Shown piece by piece: positions 1-7,889 of a DNA stretch of 64,000 nt; the first letter of the stretch is position 1; the number at the start of each line of letters is the position of its first letter. The stretch lies in NCBI RefSeq assembly GCF_900177245.1, contig NZ_FXBM01000001.1:744001-808000 (forward strand), read 5' to 3'. Source of the DNA: Rathayibacter oskolensis. GTDB lineage: Bacteria; Actinomycetota; Actinomycetes; Actinomycetales; Microbacteriaceae. The notes below the pieces were generated by a model. That model had not been told where the DNA came from. It searched no databases and saw only the letters and a program-made list of their open reading frames with translations. The position numbers and the translations under genes are program-made.

Positions 1-1008
1 GCTGAAGAACAACGCGGAGAGCATCTGAGCCATCTGCCCGTCCCTGACGGGCGCGACGACCGTGAACAGCTGCGGTTCGGAAAGGACCTCGTCGACGAAG
101 AACTCCGGTCGAGTGCTCACCCGCGCCAGAGTCGGCCGGGCCAGGACGTCCAGCCGGCCGATGACACCCGAGACCCGGCGGTCGAGATCGTCCGGACTAA
201 GGCTGAGCATCGGACGCAGCCGCTCCGCCCCCGCCGAGCCGGGATAGCGCTGGATCGTCGAGGCGAAGACCTCCCTGTCTCGGAGCATCGCCAGGAGCGA
301 CTGGGTCGTGATCCGGCCCCGACGGGGGGAGTCGCGCGCGAGCTCGAGGACTCCACGAAGCAACATCATGTCTTGATTGAAGAAGTAGGGGTCGGTGTTC
401 GGAGGCGCCGAACGGCCCAGGATGCTGCCGACGGCGTTGTCGACATCGCCGTCATCGCTCAGCTCGGCGACCCAGTTCCAGCTCACCGATCGACTCGGAT
501 CCCCGTAGTCGAGGGAGCGTGCTCTCACCCCGACCGCACGGCCTTCGCGGTCGACCTGCTCCCTGATCTCGCGGTGCAGGTCTCCGCGCACATCCACGGT
601 AGCGACCGAGTACCCGGCGCGCAGTCCCGCGACGATCCACGGCACGAGGAAGCTCTGGGTCTTGCCACTCCCGGGCGGGCCGATGACGGCCGCATTGCGC
701 TCCATAGCAGCCGCAGGCAGTGCTGTCCGGCCGAGGTACCCCCTGGTCGGGTGCAGGAAACGTCCGAGGGGGAACTCACCGTCCCGCAGGCCGGGCGGGA
801 CGGATCCGATGCCGAGCACGCCGCGGTAGTCGTAGTAGCCGTCCGTGCCGCCGTCCATGGGCGGGGCGTCGCCCGGCCCGAGGACGCCGCGACGAGCGGC
901 TCGTGACGAGAGCCCGGCGGCGATGCTCGTCGCGGCGTTCTCGGAGGCTCGGACCATCCCGGTCGCGACAGCGTGCGACGCGCGCCACACGGGTCCGATC
1001 CACGGCAT
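1..1008 (-). CDS. VirD4/TraG-like coupling ATPase, 3' end beyond window
   Basis: The frame reads open from an ATG at 1008 to the left edge (336 codons, no stop), so only the N-terminal part is visible. A Walker A motif GPPGSGKT lies at residues 110-117, followed by VDVRGDLHREI, a position where type IV secretion coupling proteins carry a DPKGE-like segment. Further on are SWNWVAEL and a NTDPYFFNQDMMLLRG segment, also typical of the VirD4/TraG P-loop family that pumps DNA or protein. The N-terminus shows no clear pair of membrane helices, unlike classical VirD4. A purine-rich stretch (GCGAGAGGGGG) precedes the ATG. The gene diverges from the vWA-phosphatase-kinase operon across 240 bp. Walker B and the C-terminal domain are outside the window, so family membership is fairly sure but function is not. 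Confidence 0.72.
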   Translation of the reverse strand, partial: MPWIGPVWRASHAVATGMVRASENAATSIAAGLSSRAARRGVLGPGDAPPMDGGTDGYYDYRGVLGIGSVPPGLRDGEFPLGRFLHPTRGYLGRTALPAAAMERNAAVIGPPGSGKTQSFLVPWIVAGLRAGYSVATVDVRGDLHREIREQVDREGRAVGVRARSLDYGDPSRSVSWNWVAELSDDGDVDNAVGSILGRSAPPNTDPYFFNQDMMLLRGVLELARDSPRRGRITTQSLLAMLRDREVFASTIQRYPGSAGAERLRPMLSLSPDDLDRRVSGVIGRLDVLARPTLARVSTRPEFFVDEVLSEPQLFTVVAPVRDGQMAQMLSALFFS

Positions 1009-1060
1009 CAGCCGCCCCCTCTCGCCCTGGAGCCTGTCGCTGCACCCTCCAGTGGGATGT

Positions 1061-1091
1061 TTGACAGCGCCTCGTGCCGGCGTGCTATAAA
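1061..1091 (+). promoter_or_regulatory. Predicted promoter of the vWA-PP2C-kinase operon
   Basis: A perfect TTGACA (1061-1066) is followed after 19 bp by TATAAA (1086-1091), preceded by TG at 1083-1084 as in extended -10 elements. It stands out in this GC-rich sequence and points into the operon starting at 1249, leaving a leader of about 150 nt. The spacer is slightly longer than the usual 17 bp. Prediction from sequence only. Confidence 0.5.
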
Positions 1092-1173
1092 TGCAGCCTC
1101 TGATAAAGACGCAATGTCTCGATAGAGTCTCGCCGAGCAGTATGGCACACCGGCCGAGCGGGCACCACGAACT

Positions 1174-1233
1174 CTTCCAGCACCGACTCGCGGACACTCC
1201 GACCGGGTCGGAGAACCTTCCAGCATCGACTCG
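1174..1233. promoter_or_regulatory. Palindrome flanked by direct repeats, operator candidate
   Basis: A perfect interrupted palindrome CTCCGACC-G-GGTCGGAG covers 1197-1213. It sits between two copies of a 17-bp direct repeat, CTTCCAGCAYCGACTCG, at 1174-1190 and 1217-1233, differing at one base and 43 bp apart. The cluster lies in the leader upstream of the vWA start and inside the region shared with the divergent ATPase gene. It could bind a dimeric regulator or fold as a leader hairpin; no regulator gene is visible nearby. Confidence 0.4.
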
Positions 1234-1248
1234 AACGGGGACCAGCCC

Positions 1249-2010
1249 ATGGGCGAACTCAGCGACAAGTACTTCGTGATGCCCTTCTACATCGTCGTGG
1301 ACGTGTCGTACTCGATGGAGGAGAACGGCGGGATACGCGCGATGCCCCAGCTGGTGCCCGCGATCAGGACGGCGCTCGCGGAGAAGCCGCTCGTGCACGA
1401 CATCCTGAGGATCTCGATCCTCGAGTTCGCCGGCACGGCGAACGTGCTCGTGCCGATGAGCCGGCCCAACGAGCTCGGCTCCCCGGACTTCGCGGTCCGG
1501 GGCGACGGCACGAACTACGCCGCAGCGCTGGCGCTCCTGAAGGAGCGCATCATCGCCGACGTCGCGACCCTGAAGAGCCAGAATCTCGACGTCTACCGCC
1601 CCGCGGTCTTCTTCCTGACCGACGGCGAGCCCAACGTCGGTCCAGCCTGGGAGAAGGCCTTCGCCGAGCTCACCTACTTCGACCCCGCGACCGGCGCGGG
1701 ATTCAAGGCCTATCCGCTCTTCGTCCCGCTCGGAGTGGGTGCCGCGTCTCGGACCGTCCTCGGGCAGATGGCGTTCCCTCCTGACGTCTCCCGGCTCTAC
1801 ATGGCCGTCGATCCCGCCGCGGTTCAGGCGGCGATCATCGAAATGGCGAACGTGATGGCGCACACCACCGTCTCGAGCGGGAACACGGCCGTCGGCGCCC
1901 TGGGCTCCGGGGGGAGCGAGGAGCCTCAGCACGTCCTCCCGGACGAGCGCGACCTCGGTCCCGGCGTCACGGTCTCCGCCTCGCAGTACCAGGGTGGAAG
2001 CTTCATCTGA
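1249..2010 (+). CDS. TerY-like von Willebrand factor A domain protein
   Basis: This 253-residue protein is almost entirely one vWA domain. The metal-ion adhesion site is intact: D18-V-S20-Y-S22, T88 in the GDGTNY turn, and D125 in FLTDGEPN. Such cytosolic TerY-type vWA proteins act as adaptors that gather partner proteins around a bound divalent cation. After about residue 215 the tail becomes Gly/Ser-rich and low in complexity. There is no signal peptide. The ATG at 1249 follows an ACGGGGAC ribosome-binding stretch. The stop overlaps the phosphatase start by one base (TGATG), so the two are translationally coupled. vWA, PP2C and kinase genes in this order match the TerY-phosphorylation triad described from comparative genomics. 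The fold is near certain; the biological role is inferred from context. Confidence 0.88.
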   Translation: MGELSDKYFVMPFYIVVDVSYSMEENGGIRAMPQLVPAIRTALAEKPLVHDILRISILEFAGTANVLVPMSRPNELGSPDFAVRGDGTNYAAALALLKERIIADVATLKSQNLDVYRPAVFFLTDGEPNVGPAWEKAFAELTYFDPATGAGFKAYPLFVPLGVGAASRTVLGQMAFPPDVSRLYMAVDPAAVQAAIIEMANVMAHTTVSSGNTAVGALGSGGSEEPQHVLPDERDLGPGVTVSASQYQGGSFI

Positions 2011-2891
2011 TGCCGCGCACGGACGGGCTGGCGCCCCTCGCCCGCTACACCATCGGCGAGCCCGGGCTCGCCTTCGACGGGGTCAGGGCCTCGCTGACGA
2101 GCGGAGTGCGAGCCCCCCACGACACGGTCGTCGACGCCCTCGATCACCCGCGCCTCTCCCTCCGTGCCGCGAGCGTCCGGGGTCTCGTCCACCGCGACGC
2201 AGGCACCCCGCGCCAGGACGCGTTCCGTGTGGCCGAGGGCGACCAGACGATCGTCATCGCCGTCGCCGACGGAGTGGGCTCGCTCCCGCTCTCGCACGTC
2301 GCCGCCCAGTGCGCCGTCGACGCGGCCGTGGAGCTCGTCATCGCGGGCGGTGCGCACCTCCAGCGGGCCGATCCGGTCGCGTGGGGTGCACTGTTCGACC
2401 GGATCTCCGAGATCGTCAGGCACGAGGCGTCGACCGTCCACGCGGGAGAGGCGCGCGAGGCGATGGCGACGACGCTCTGCTGCGCGGTGGTCGACCTCGA
2501 GGCCCAGGTGGTCGTCACGGCCGGCGTCGGCGACTCCTCCTGCTTCCTCCTCCGGGACGGCGCATGGGAGAGCCTCTCGGGCGGGAAGGAGCGCGCCTCC
2601 GCCTCCGGCGTCGTCTCGAACCGCACCGAGGTCCTCCCGGCGCGGGTGAGGACTCGAGTGGTCGTCCGCGAGACCGAGGTGCGGCCGGGCGACGCCCTCG
2701 TCGTCGCCTCGGACGGGATCGGCGACGCGATCGGGGACGGCGGCAGCACGAGCGCGGCGACCCTCGCCGAGTGGTGGCGCACGGCCCCAGCACCGCTCGA
2801 CTTCGCCGCTCAGGTCGGCTTCGGCCGGCTCTCGTTCACCGACGACCGCACCGCCGTCGTCGGCTGGCTGCTCGGCCCCGACCGCGCATGA
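2010..2891 (+). CDS. PP2C-family Ser/Thr protein phosphatase
   Basis: A 293-residue PPM/PP2C phosphatase, expected to hydrolyse phosphoserine/threonine using two metal ions. Visible motifs in order: RQDAF (69-73), the metal-binding DG of VADGVGS (D87-G88), GVGDSSC (172-178), the metal-binding ASDGIGD (S234-D235-G236) and the terminal DDR (278-280). About 50 residues precede the catalytic core and show no signal peptide or membrane segment, so it should act in the cytoplasm. It starts on the last base of the vWA stop codon, and its own stop overlaps the kinase ATG by four bases (ATGA). That linkage makes the downstream kinase, or a protein it phosphorylates, the natural substrate. Catalytic residues look complete. 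Confidence 0.9.
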   Translation: MPRTDGLAPLARYTIGEPGLAFDGVRASLTSGVRAPHDTVVDALDHPRLSLRAASVRGLVHRDAGTPRQDAFRVAEGDQTIVIAVADGVGSLPLSHVAAQCAVDAAVELVIAGGAHLQRADPVAWGALFDRISEIVRHEASTVHAGEAREAMATTLCCAVVDLEAQVVVTAGVGDSSCFLLRDGAWESLSGGKERASASGVVSNRTEVLPARVRTRVVVRETEVRPGDALVVASDGIGDAIGDGGSTSAATLAEWWRTAPAPLDFAAQVGFGRLSFTDDRTAVVGWLLGPDRA

Positions 2892-4501
2892 CAGCACCCC
2901 GCGTGGACGAGCGACAGCTCGGACGGACGACGAGGCTCGGCAGGGGCGGCGCAGCGACGGTGTTCGCGGTGCCGGACTACACGGTGCGCGACTTCCCTGG
3001 CGCACTCGCGTTCAAGCGGTTCACCGCCCTTCCCGAGCCGTCGCTGGTCGATCATCTCGACACCGTCGCCTCCTTCCGGATGGGGCTGGGCCCCGACGAG
3101 AGACGGCGACTCGATGCACTCACGTCCTGGCCACTGCGTCTGGTGACGGACGGGACGGACCGGGTCTGCGGGATCCTGCTCCCGCAGGCGCAGCGGCAGT
3201 TCTTCTACACGGTCGCGGACCGGACGCTGAACTCTTTCGGCGACAGCCGTCCGAGCGAACTCCAGCACCTGTTCGGACCCTGGGAGGACGCGCGCGAGCA
3301 GGGTGTCTCCTGCCCGCCGAAGGACGACACGACCACCCGGCTCGCCCTCGTCCTGTCGGTCTGCGCGACTTTCGCCGTCCTCGAGCGGCACGGGATCGTC
3401 TTCGGCGACGTGTCCTCGGGCAACATCCTCTACTCGCTCGACCCGGTTCCGCGCACCCTCCTCATCGACTGCGACGCCGTCGCCATCACGGGGACGAGGA
3501 CGTCGGCCATCCAGGGGGTCACCCCGGGCTTCACGCCGCCCGAGGGGTCCGGGACAGCGGACGTCTACACCGATCGCTACAAGCTCGGCCTGCTCATCCT
3601 GCGCTCGCTCGCCCCGGCACTCGTCCAGGGTCACTTCGTCCGAGCGCCGAGCAACGTCCGCCCGCTCCTGAGCGACCGACTGGACGAACCGGGGCTGAGG
3701 ATGCTCGAGGACGCCCTCTCCGAGGACCGCGAGGCACGTCCGTCGGCCGGCGAGTGGTTCACCCACCTGCATGCTCTGCTGAGTGAGCGCACGAGTCCGC
3801 CGGTGATCGACTCCGTCGAGCTCGATCACCCGATCGTGGTCGAAGGGGCCGAGCTCGTCCTTCAGGTGAGGAGCCGGGGCGCGCTGACGCTCCGGATCGA
3901 CTGCCCTGGAGGCGAGGTGATCGAGTCGGCGGCGTCCGGCGGCGACACCGTCCGGTTCACCGCCATGCAGAGCGGTGCCGTTCGCGTGCTCGCCGCGAAC
4001 CACTTCGGGCAGGCGAGCGACGACACGCGCTCCGTGCGGGTGCTGCCCGTTCCGACGCCGACCTACGTTCCACTCCCGACGCCGGTGCTGCCCGGCCTCG
4101 ACCGCGAGGACCTCTACATCCTCGAGCGCGGACTCGACGCGGCAGGGGCCACTCGGGACCGGGACGAGCCGTTCCGGCTCGCCGCGGCTGCGTCCTCGTC
4201 GGCCTCGGCCGGCCGGATCGGGGTGGACCAGCTCCTGGACCTCGCCGCCGGCGCCCAGCGTCTCGCGCGCGAACTCGAGTTCCCGGTCTTCACGCCCCTG
4301 ACCACGACGGAGCAGATCGAGGCCGCCGCCCGTGGCCGTCTCGCCGGGCGCGGGCGCCGGGAGATCGCCCGCCGCGAGCGGGCCAGAGATTTCGCCCTCG
4401 GCGCCGCCGCCGTCCGCGCCGAGGGTCGAACGCTGAGCACCAGGGCGGCGTCCGGGATGCGGAACCTCTACACACGACTGACGAGAACGGCGGGCTCATG
4501 A
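2888..4501 (+). CDS. Atypical Ser/Thr protein kinase with C-terminal beta domain
   Basis: The start is the ATG in the ATGA overlap with the phosphatase stop; the frame is open further upstream, but that part shadows the phosphatase gene. The 537-residue product has a glycine-rich loop (LGRGGAATVFAV, 17-28), the ATP-anchoring lysine in AFKRF (K43), a catalytic loop GDVSSGN (D174, N179) and a metal-binding LIDCDAV in which DFG is replaced by DCD (194-196). GFTPPE (214-219) stands for the APE motif. This GD...GN/DCD pattern is typical of kinases in TerY-type triads. Residues from about 303 to 390 look like an immunoglobulin-like beta sandwich; a proline-rich linker and a basic helical tail follow. 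No membrane segment is seen. It overlaps the DUF4407 gene by four bases. Confidence 0.85.
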   Translation: MTAPRVDERQLGRTTRLGRGGAATVFAVPDYTVRDFPGALAFKRFTALPEPSLVDHLDTVASFRMGLGPDERRRLDALTSWPLRLVTDGTDRVCGILLPQAQRQFFYTVADRTLNSFGDSRPSELQHLFGPWEDAREQGVSCPPKDDTTTRLALVLSVCATFAVLERHGIVFGDVSSGNILYSLDPVPRTLLIDCDAVAITGTRTSAIQGVTPGFTPPEGSGTADVYTDRYKLGLLILRSLAPALVQGHFVRAPSNVRPLLSDRLDEPGLRMLEDALSEDREARPSAGEWFTHLHALLSERTSPPVIDSVELDHPIVVEGAELVLQVRSRGALTLRIDCPGGEVIESAASGGDTVRFTAMQSGAVRVLAANHFGQASDDTRSVRVLPVPTPTYVPLPTPVLPGLDREDLYILERGLDAAGATRDRDEPFRLAAAASSSASAGRIGVDQLLDLAAGAQRLARELEFPVFTPLTTTEQIEAAARGRLAGRGRREIARRERARDFALGAAAVRAEGRTLSTRAASGMRNLYTRLTRTAGS

Positions 4502-5928
4502 GCGCACTGGGAAGCGGACTGGTCTGGCTCGGCGGCGCTCGACAGGACGTGATCGTCGACGCTCCGGGCGAGCGCCCGCGCTTCCGCGCGATGGGGCTCG
4601 TGATCCTGAGCACGGCAGCACTGTCCGGCGTCTCGGCGGCCTACGCCGTCGTGATGGCCCTCAGCCTGCCCGCACCGATCGCGATCCTGATCGGCGCGTT
4701 CTGGGGACTCGTCATCCTCAACCTGGACCGTCTGCTGGTCGTCGGGATGCAGAAGCAGAAGAGCGTGCTGCACAACATCGGGCTCGCCCTGCCGCGCGTC
4801 CTCCTCGCCCTCATCGTCGGAACCGTCATCTCGACGCCCCTGACCCTGCAGGTCTTCGACAAGGAGATCCAGACCGAGATCGTGAGGATGTCGGAGGAGA
4901 GGGAGGCCGCCTACAAGAACGAGCTCGCCACGGATCCCGAACTGGCGAAGATCCCCGCGCTCGAAGCGGAGATCGCGGCGAACCAGCAGATCGTCAACGC
5001 CGGCGGCGGCCTCGTCGATCTGAGCAAGGACCAGAACTACGTCGCCGCGCAGAAGGCGACGGCCGACGCGCAGGCCGCCTACGACCAGGCGAACGCCACG
5101 TGGCTCGGAGAGCTGGACGGATCGAACGGCACGGGGATCGTCGGCGATGGGCCGATCACGCGGTCGAAGAAGCTCGACCGAGATCTCAAGCTCGACGCGT
5201 TGAGCGCGGCCAAGGAGGCGGAGGCCACCGCGAAAACTGCCGCGCAGCAGAACCTCGCCGCATCAGCCAGCACGGCTCTCGCGGACGCCGACGCCCAGCT
5301 GGTCGCCGACCGCGCGGAGCTCGCCGCCCTGGTGCAGCAGCGGGATGAGAAGACGGCGGGCTACCAGTCGCTCGCGGCGAACAGCGGCGGGATCCTCGCG
5401 CGCCTCGAGGCGCTGTTCCGCCTCGGGGAGGCGAACCCGCTGTTGAATCTCGCGCACCTGATGCTGGCGGCGTTGTTCGTCGCGATCGAGCTGCTCCCGG
5501 TCGTCTTCAAGACGCTCGCGAACCTCGGGTCGCCGACCGCGTACGACCGCGTCGCCGAGATCAAGGATCGCGCGGTGGTCGAAGGGGGAGAGATCTGGGC
5601 CCAGCGCCACGCAGAGGCCATCGAGCAGCTCGCGGCGGTCCAGGTCCACACAGCGCACGACATGGCCAATCGTCAGATCGATTCGGGGATCGCTGTGAAC
5701 GAGAAGGTGATCGGGCAGCAGGAGATCGTCGTGACGCGGGCGCTCGATGTCTGGGGCGAGTACGCAGCAGAACGAGCGGAGTCGAAGATCCGAGAGTGGG
5801 AGGAGACGCTGGCGCGCCAGGCGGACGCCACGGGTCAGACGCACGCCTCCGGCGCGACTCCGCCGCCCCGATCGCAGCCGCCGGGATTCGTGAGCGGGCT
5901 CGGGCTCCCGGCACCCGAGAGCATCTGA
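4498..5928 (+). CDS. DUF4407-family membrane coiled-coil protein
   Basis: The 476-residue product has three N-terminal hydrophobic helices (about 32-55, 58-83 and 98-118), a long Ala/Glu/Lys-rich segment predicted to be coiled coil or helical hairpin (about 120-300), a fourth hydrophobic helix (314-340) and a charged C-terminal tail ending in a proline-rich stretch. The WGLVILNLDRLLV segment in helix two and the IELLPVVFKTLANLG segment in helix four are hallmarks of DUF4407, a family without established function. The first codon overlaps the kinase stop (ATGA), so it is part of the same translation-coupled operon. It could anchor the vWA-phosphatase-kinase module to the membrane or be its phosphorylated effector; both are inference. 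Confidence 0.85.
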   Translation: MSALGSGLVWLGGARQDVIVDAPGERPRFRAMGLVILSTAALSGVSAAYAVVMALSLPAPIAILIGAFWGLVILNLDRLLVVGMQKQKSVLHNIGLALPRVLLALIVGTVISTPLTLQVFDKEIQTEIVRMSEEREAAYKNELATDPELAKIPALEAEIAANQQIVNAGGGLVDLSKDQNYVAAQKATADAQAAYDQANATWLGELDGSNGTGIVGDGPITRSKKLDRDLKLDALSAAKEAEATAKTAAQQNLAASASTALADADAQLVADRAELAALVQQRDEKTAGYQSLAANSGGILARLEALFRLGEANPLLNLAHLMLAALFVAIELLPVVFKTLANLGSPTAYDRVAEIKDRAVVEGGEIWAQRHAEAIEQLAAVQVHTAHDMANRQIDSGIAVNEKVIGQQEIVVTRALDVWGEYAAERAESKIREWEETLARQADATGQTHASGATPPPRSQPPGFVSGLGLPAPESI

Positions 5929-5938
5929 GGGTCCCATC

Positions 5939-6307
5939 GTGCAGGGAACTGCTGGATCCGGATGGAGGCGTGTGCTCCGCGGCGCCGGACGGGTGAAGGA
6001 CATCGCCGAGGCGGCGATGCTCGTGGTGAATCCCCTCATCACGCCACCCCCCGTCGCGCCGGAGCCGGTCCGGAGCGATCGACCTGCGCTCGTCCGCGCC
6101 GCCGAGAAGCCACCGGTGCGACCCACCACGCGCGAGCAGTTCGAGGCACTCGACGAATCGCAGCGGCGGCTCGAACGGCAGCGCCGTGCGGAGGCCATGC
6201 AGGCAGGTCGCGAAGGCCGCGACGCTCGGATCGAGCAGCACCCCGAGCCGATTCGTCGTCGGGACGACGAGACACGCCGAGCCCGGTCTCGCCGACGCGC
6301 ACGCTGA
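5939..6307 (+). CDS. Small basic hypothetical protein, last gene of the operon
   Basis: A possible 122-residue protein starting with GTG ten bases after the DUF4407 stop, preceded by GAGGG. It has a short hydrophobic patch near residues 20-38 (DIAEAAMLVVNPLI), a proline-rich stretch, and a C-terminal half dominated by Arg, Glu and Asp that ends in an arginine-rich tail. No family is recognised. Position and direction favour a fifth operon member, but the basic, low-complexity composition could also arise by chance in GC-rich DNA. It ends 22 bp before a convergent gene. Confidence 0.45.
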   Translation: MQGTAGSGWRRVLRGAGRVKDIAEAAMLVVNPLITPPPVAPEPVRSDRPALVRAAEKPPVRPTTREQFEALDESQRRLERQRRAEAMQAGREGRDARIEQHPEPIRRRDDETRRARSRRRAR

Positions 6308-6329
6308 TCTCCCCGAGACGTGTCGGCGC

Positions 6330-6722
6330 CTACTCCGCGTTCCCGTCCAGCAGGTCCGACACCGAGCGGTGGAGCTCGACGCGCTCCTTGCGGACCGACT
6401 CCGAGACCGAGCGCATCGCCGTGATGCGGTCCACGATCACGTGGACCCGCTCCACCGGGACGACGCGCGTCGTGACGACCGGCTGCTCCGCGTGGAGGAC
6501 GAACGTCAGGGGAGCAGGCGCAGCCTCCCCGCCCGACACGGTCCCCTCGAGGGGCTCGCGCTCGATCACGAGCTCCTCGCGGCGGACCTGGAGGGTGACG
6601 GTCCGCTCCTCCGTGACGATCACCCTGCGGATCCGCACGCGCTCGGTCGCGGTGCGGACCGTCGTCACGTCGAGGCGCTCCTCCGAGCGGATCACCGACA
6701 CCTGCTCGTCGGGCGTGCTCAT
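6330..6722 (-). CDS. DUF2382 (YsnF/AvaK-like) domain protein
   Basis: A 130-residue protein built around a DUF2382 domain, an alternating charged/hydrophobic beta pattern with repeats such as RSEERLDV and VTEERTVTLQVRREEL. DUF2382 proteins are linked to general stress and desiccation in bacteria, but their biochemical role is unknown. The ATG at 6722 overlaps the stop of the upstream YihY gene (ATGA), so the two are translated as a pair. A full-size PRC-barrel/DUF2382 protein is encoded just upstream on the same strand, so two DUF2382 proteins flank the membrane gene. Confidence 0.78.
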   Translation of the reverse strand: MSTPDEQVSVIRSEERLDVTTVRTATERVRIRRVIVTEERTVTLQVRREELVIEREPLEGTVSGGEAAPAPLTFVLHAEQPVVTTRVVPVERVHVIVDRITAMRSVSESVRKERVELHRSVSDLLDGNAE

Positions 6723-7774
6723 TTCTCGGGCCGCCCGGCGGTCTCGCGCAGCTCGCGGCCGTCCGCGACGTCCTCCGCGTGCTTCTTCGCCTTCTTCTCG
6801 CTCAGGCGGGTGTCGCGCGGCGGGAGCTGGAGGTCCTCCTCCGCCTCGATGCCGGCCTGCAGCTGGCGGCCGCGCTCGAGCTCGGCGTCGAACTCCGCAC
6901 CGAACAGCAGCGCGAGGTTGGTGATCCAGAGCCAGAGGAGGAAGACGATCACGCCACCGAGTGCGCCGTAGGTCTTGTTGTAGTTGCTGAAGTTCGCCAC
7001 GTAGAACGCGAAGCCGGCGGAGGCGAGCGCCCAGATGACGAGGGCGACGATGGATCCGAGGCTGGTCCAGCGGAACTTCGGCTGCCGCACGTTGGGCGAC
7101 CAGTGGTAGAGCACGGCGATGATGACGATCATCAGCACGATCAGGACCGGCCACTTCGCGATGCCCCAGACCGTGAGGGCGACCTCGCCGAGTCCGATGG
7201 CGTCTCCGATCGCCTCCGCGACGGGGCCGCTGAGTACGAGGATCAGGCCCGCGACCACGAGCAGTGCCACCGTGACGATCGTGATCGCCAGCATGGTCGG
7301 GCGGAGCTTCCAGATCGGGCGGCCCTCGTCGATGCCGTAGATGCGGTTCATCGCGCGTCCGAACGCCCCGACGTACCCGGAGGCGGACCAGAGTGCGCCG
7401 AGCAGACCCGTGACGAAGGCGACGCCCGCGGCGGAGGACGAGGTCAGCTCCTGCAGCGGACCGCGGACGGTGTCGAGGACGTCGGGCGAGACGAAGCCGC
7501 CCGCGATCTCGAGGACGGTGCTCGTCGTCGTCTCGGCCTGCCCGAAGAGCCCGAGGATCGACACGATCGCCAGGAGGCCAGGGAACAGGGCGAGCACCGC
7601 GTAGTAGGTGAGAGCGGCGGCGAGGTCTGTGCACTGGTCGGCGCCGAACTCGCGCAGCGTCTTCTTGAGGACGTAGCCCCACGAGCGCGCGGTGACCTCG
7701 GTGGGTGCATCGGGCTTCCGGGAATCGTCGGGATCGACGGCGGTTCGATCGCGGTCGGCGCTGGTCTGGGACAC
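6719..7774 (-). CDS. YihY/BrkB-family integral membrane protein
   Basis: A 351-residue protein of the YihY/virulence factor BrkB family. It shows the family opening ADQCTDLAAALTYYAVLALFPGLLA, about six hydrophobic helices, the YNKTYGALGGVIVFLLWLWITN segment near the end of the core, and a charged C-terminal tail. The family is sometimes mislabelled ribonuclease BN; transport or envelope functions have been proposed but not settled. The GTG start is supported by GAGGAG five bases upstream. It is coupled to the following DUF2382 gene by a 4-base overlap. A second, more distant YihY paralogue lies at 40970-42058. Confidence 0.88.
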   Translation of the reverse strand: MSQTSADRDRTAVDPDDSRKPDAPTEVTARSWGYVLKKTLREFGADQCTDLAAALTYYAVLALFPGLLAIVSILGLFGQAETTTSTVLEIAGGFVSPDVLDTVRGPLQELTSSSAAGVAFVTGLLGALWSASGYVGAFGRAMNRIYGIDEGRPIWKLRPTMLAITIVTVALLVVAGLILVLSGPVAEAIGDAIGLGEVALTVWGIAKWPVLIVLMIVIIAVLYHWSPNVRQPKFRWTSLGSIVALVIWALASAGFAFYVANFSNYNKTYGALGGVIVFLLWLWITNLALLFGAEFDAELERGRQLQAGIEAEEDLQLPPRDTRLSEKKAKKHAEDVADGRELRETAGRPEK

Positions 7775-7889
7775 GGTTCTCCTCGGTCTTCTCCCCGCGA
7801 TCGCCCGGTGGCGTCGTGGAGTCGTGGACGCCCGCAGCGGCGGAGGCGTTCGACGCCCCCGCCGCTGCGGTTCGTGATGGTGGCTGCGG

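Noticed and set aside
1-6307. Tellurium-resistance (ter) operon
   Set aside because: No TerD, TerC, TerB or related genes are present; only the vWA-phosphatase-kinase triad associated with some ter systems is seen.
6719-7774. Ribonuclease BN
   Set aside because: YihY proteins were historically so named, but the protein is an integral membrane protein without nuclease motifs.
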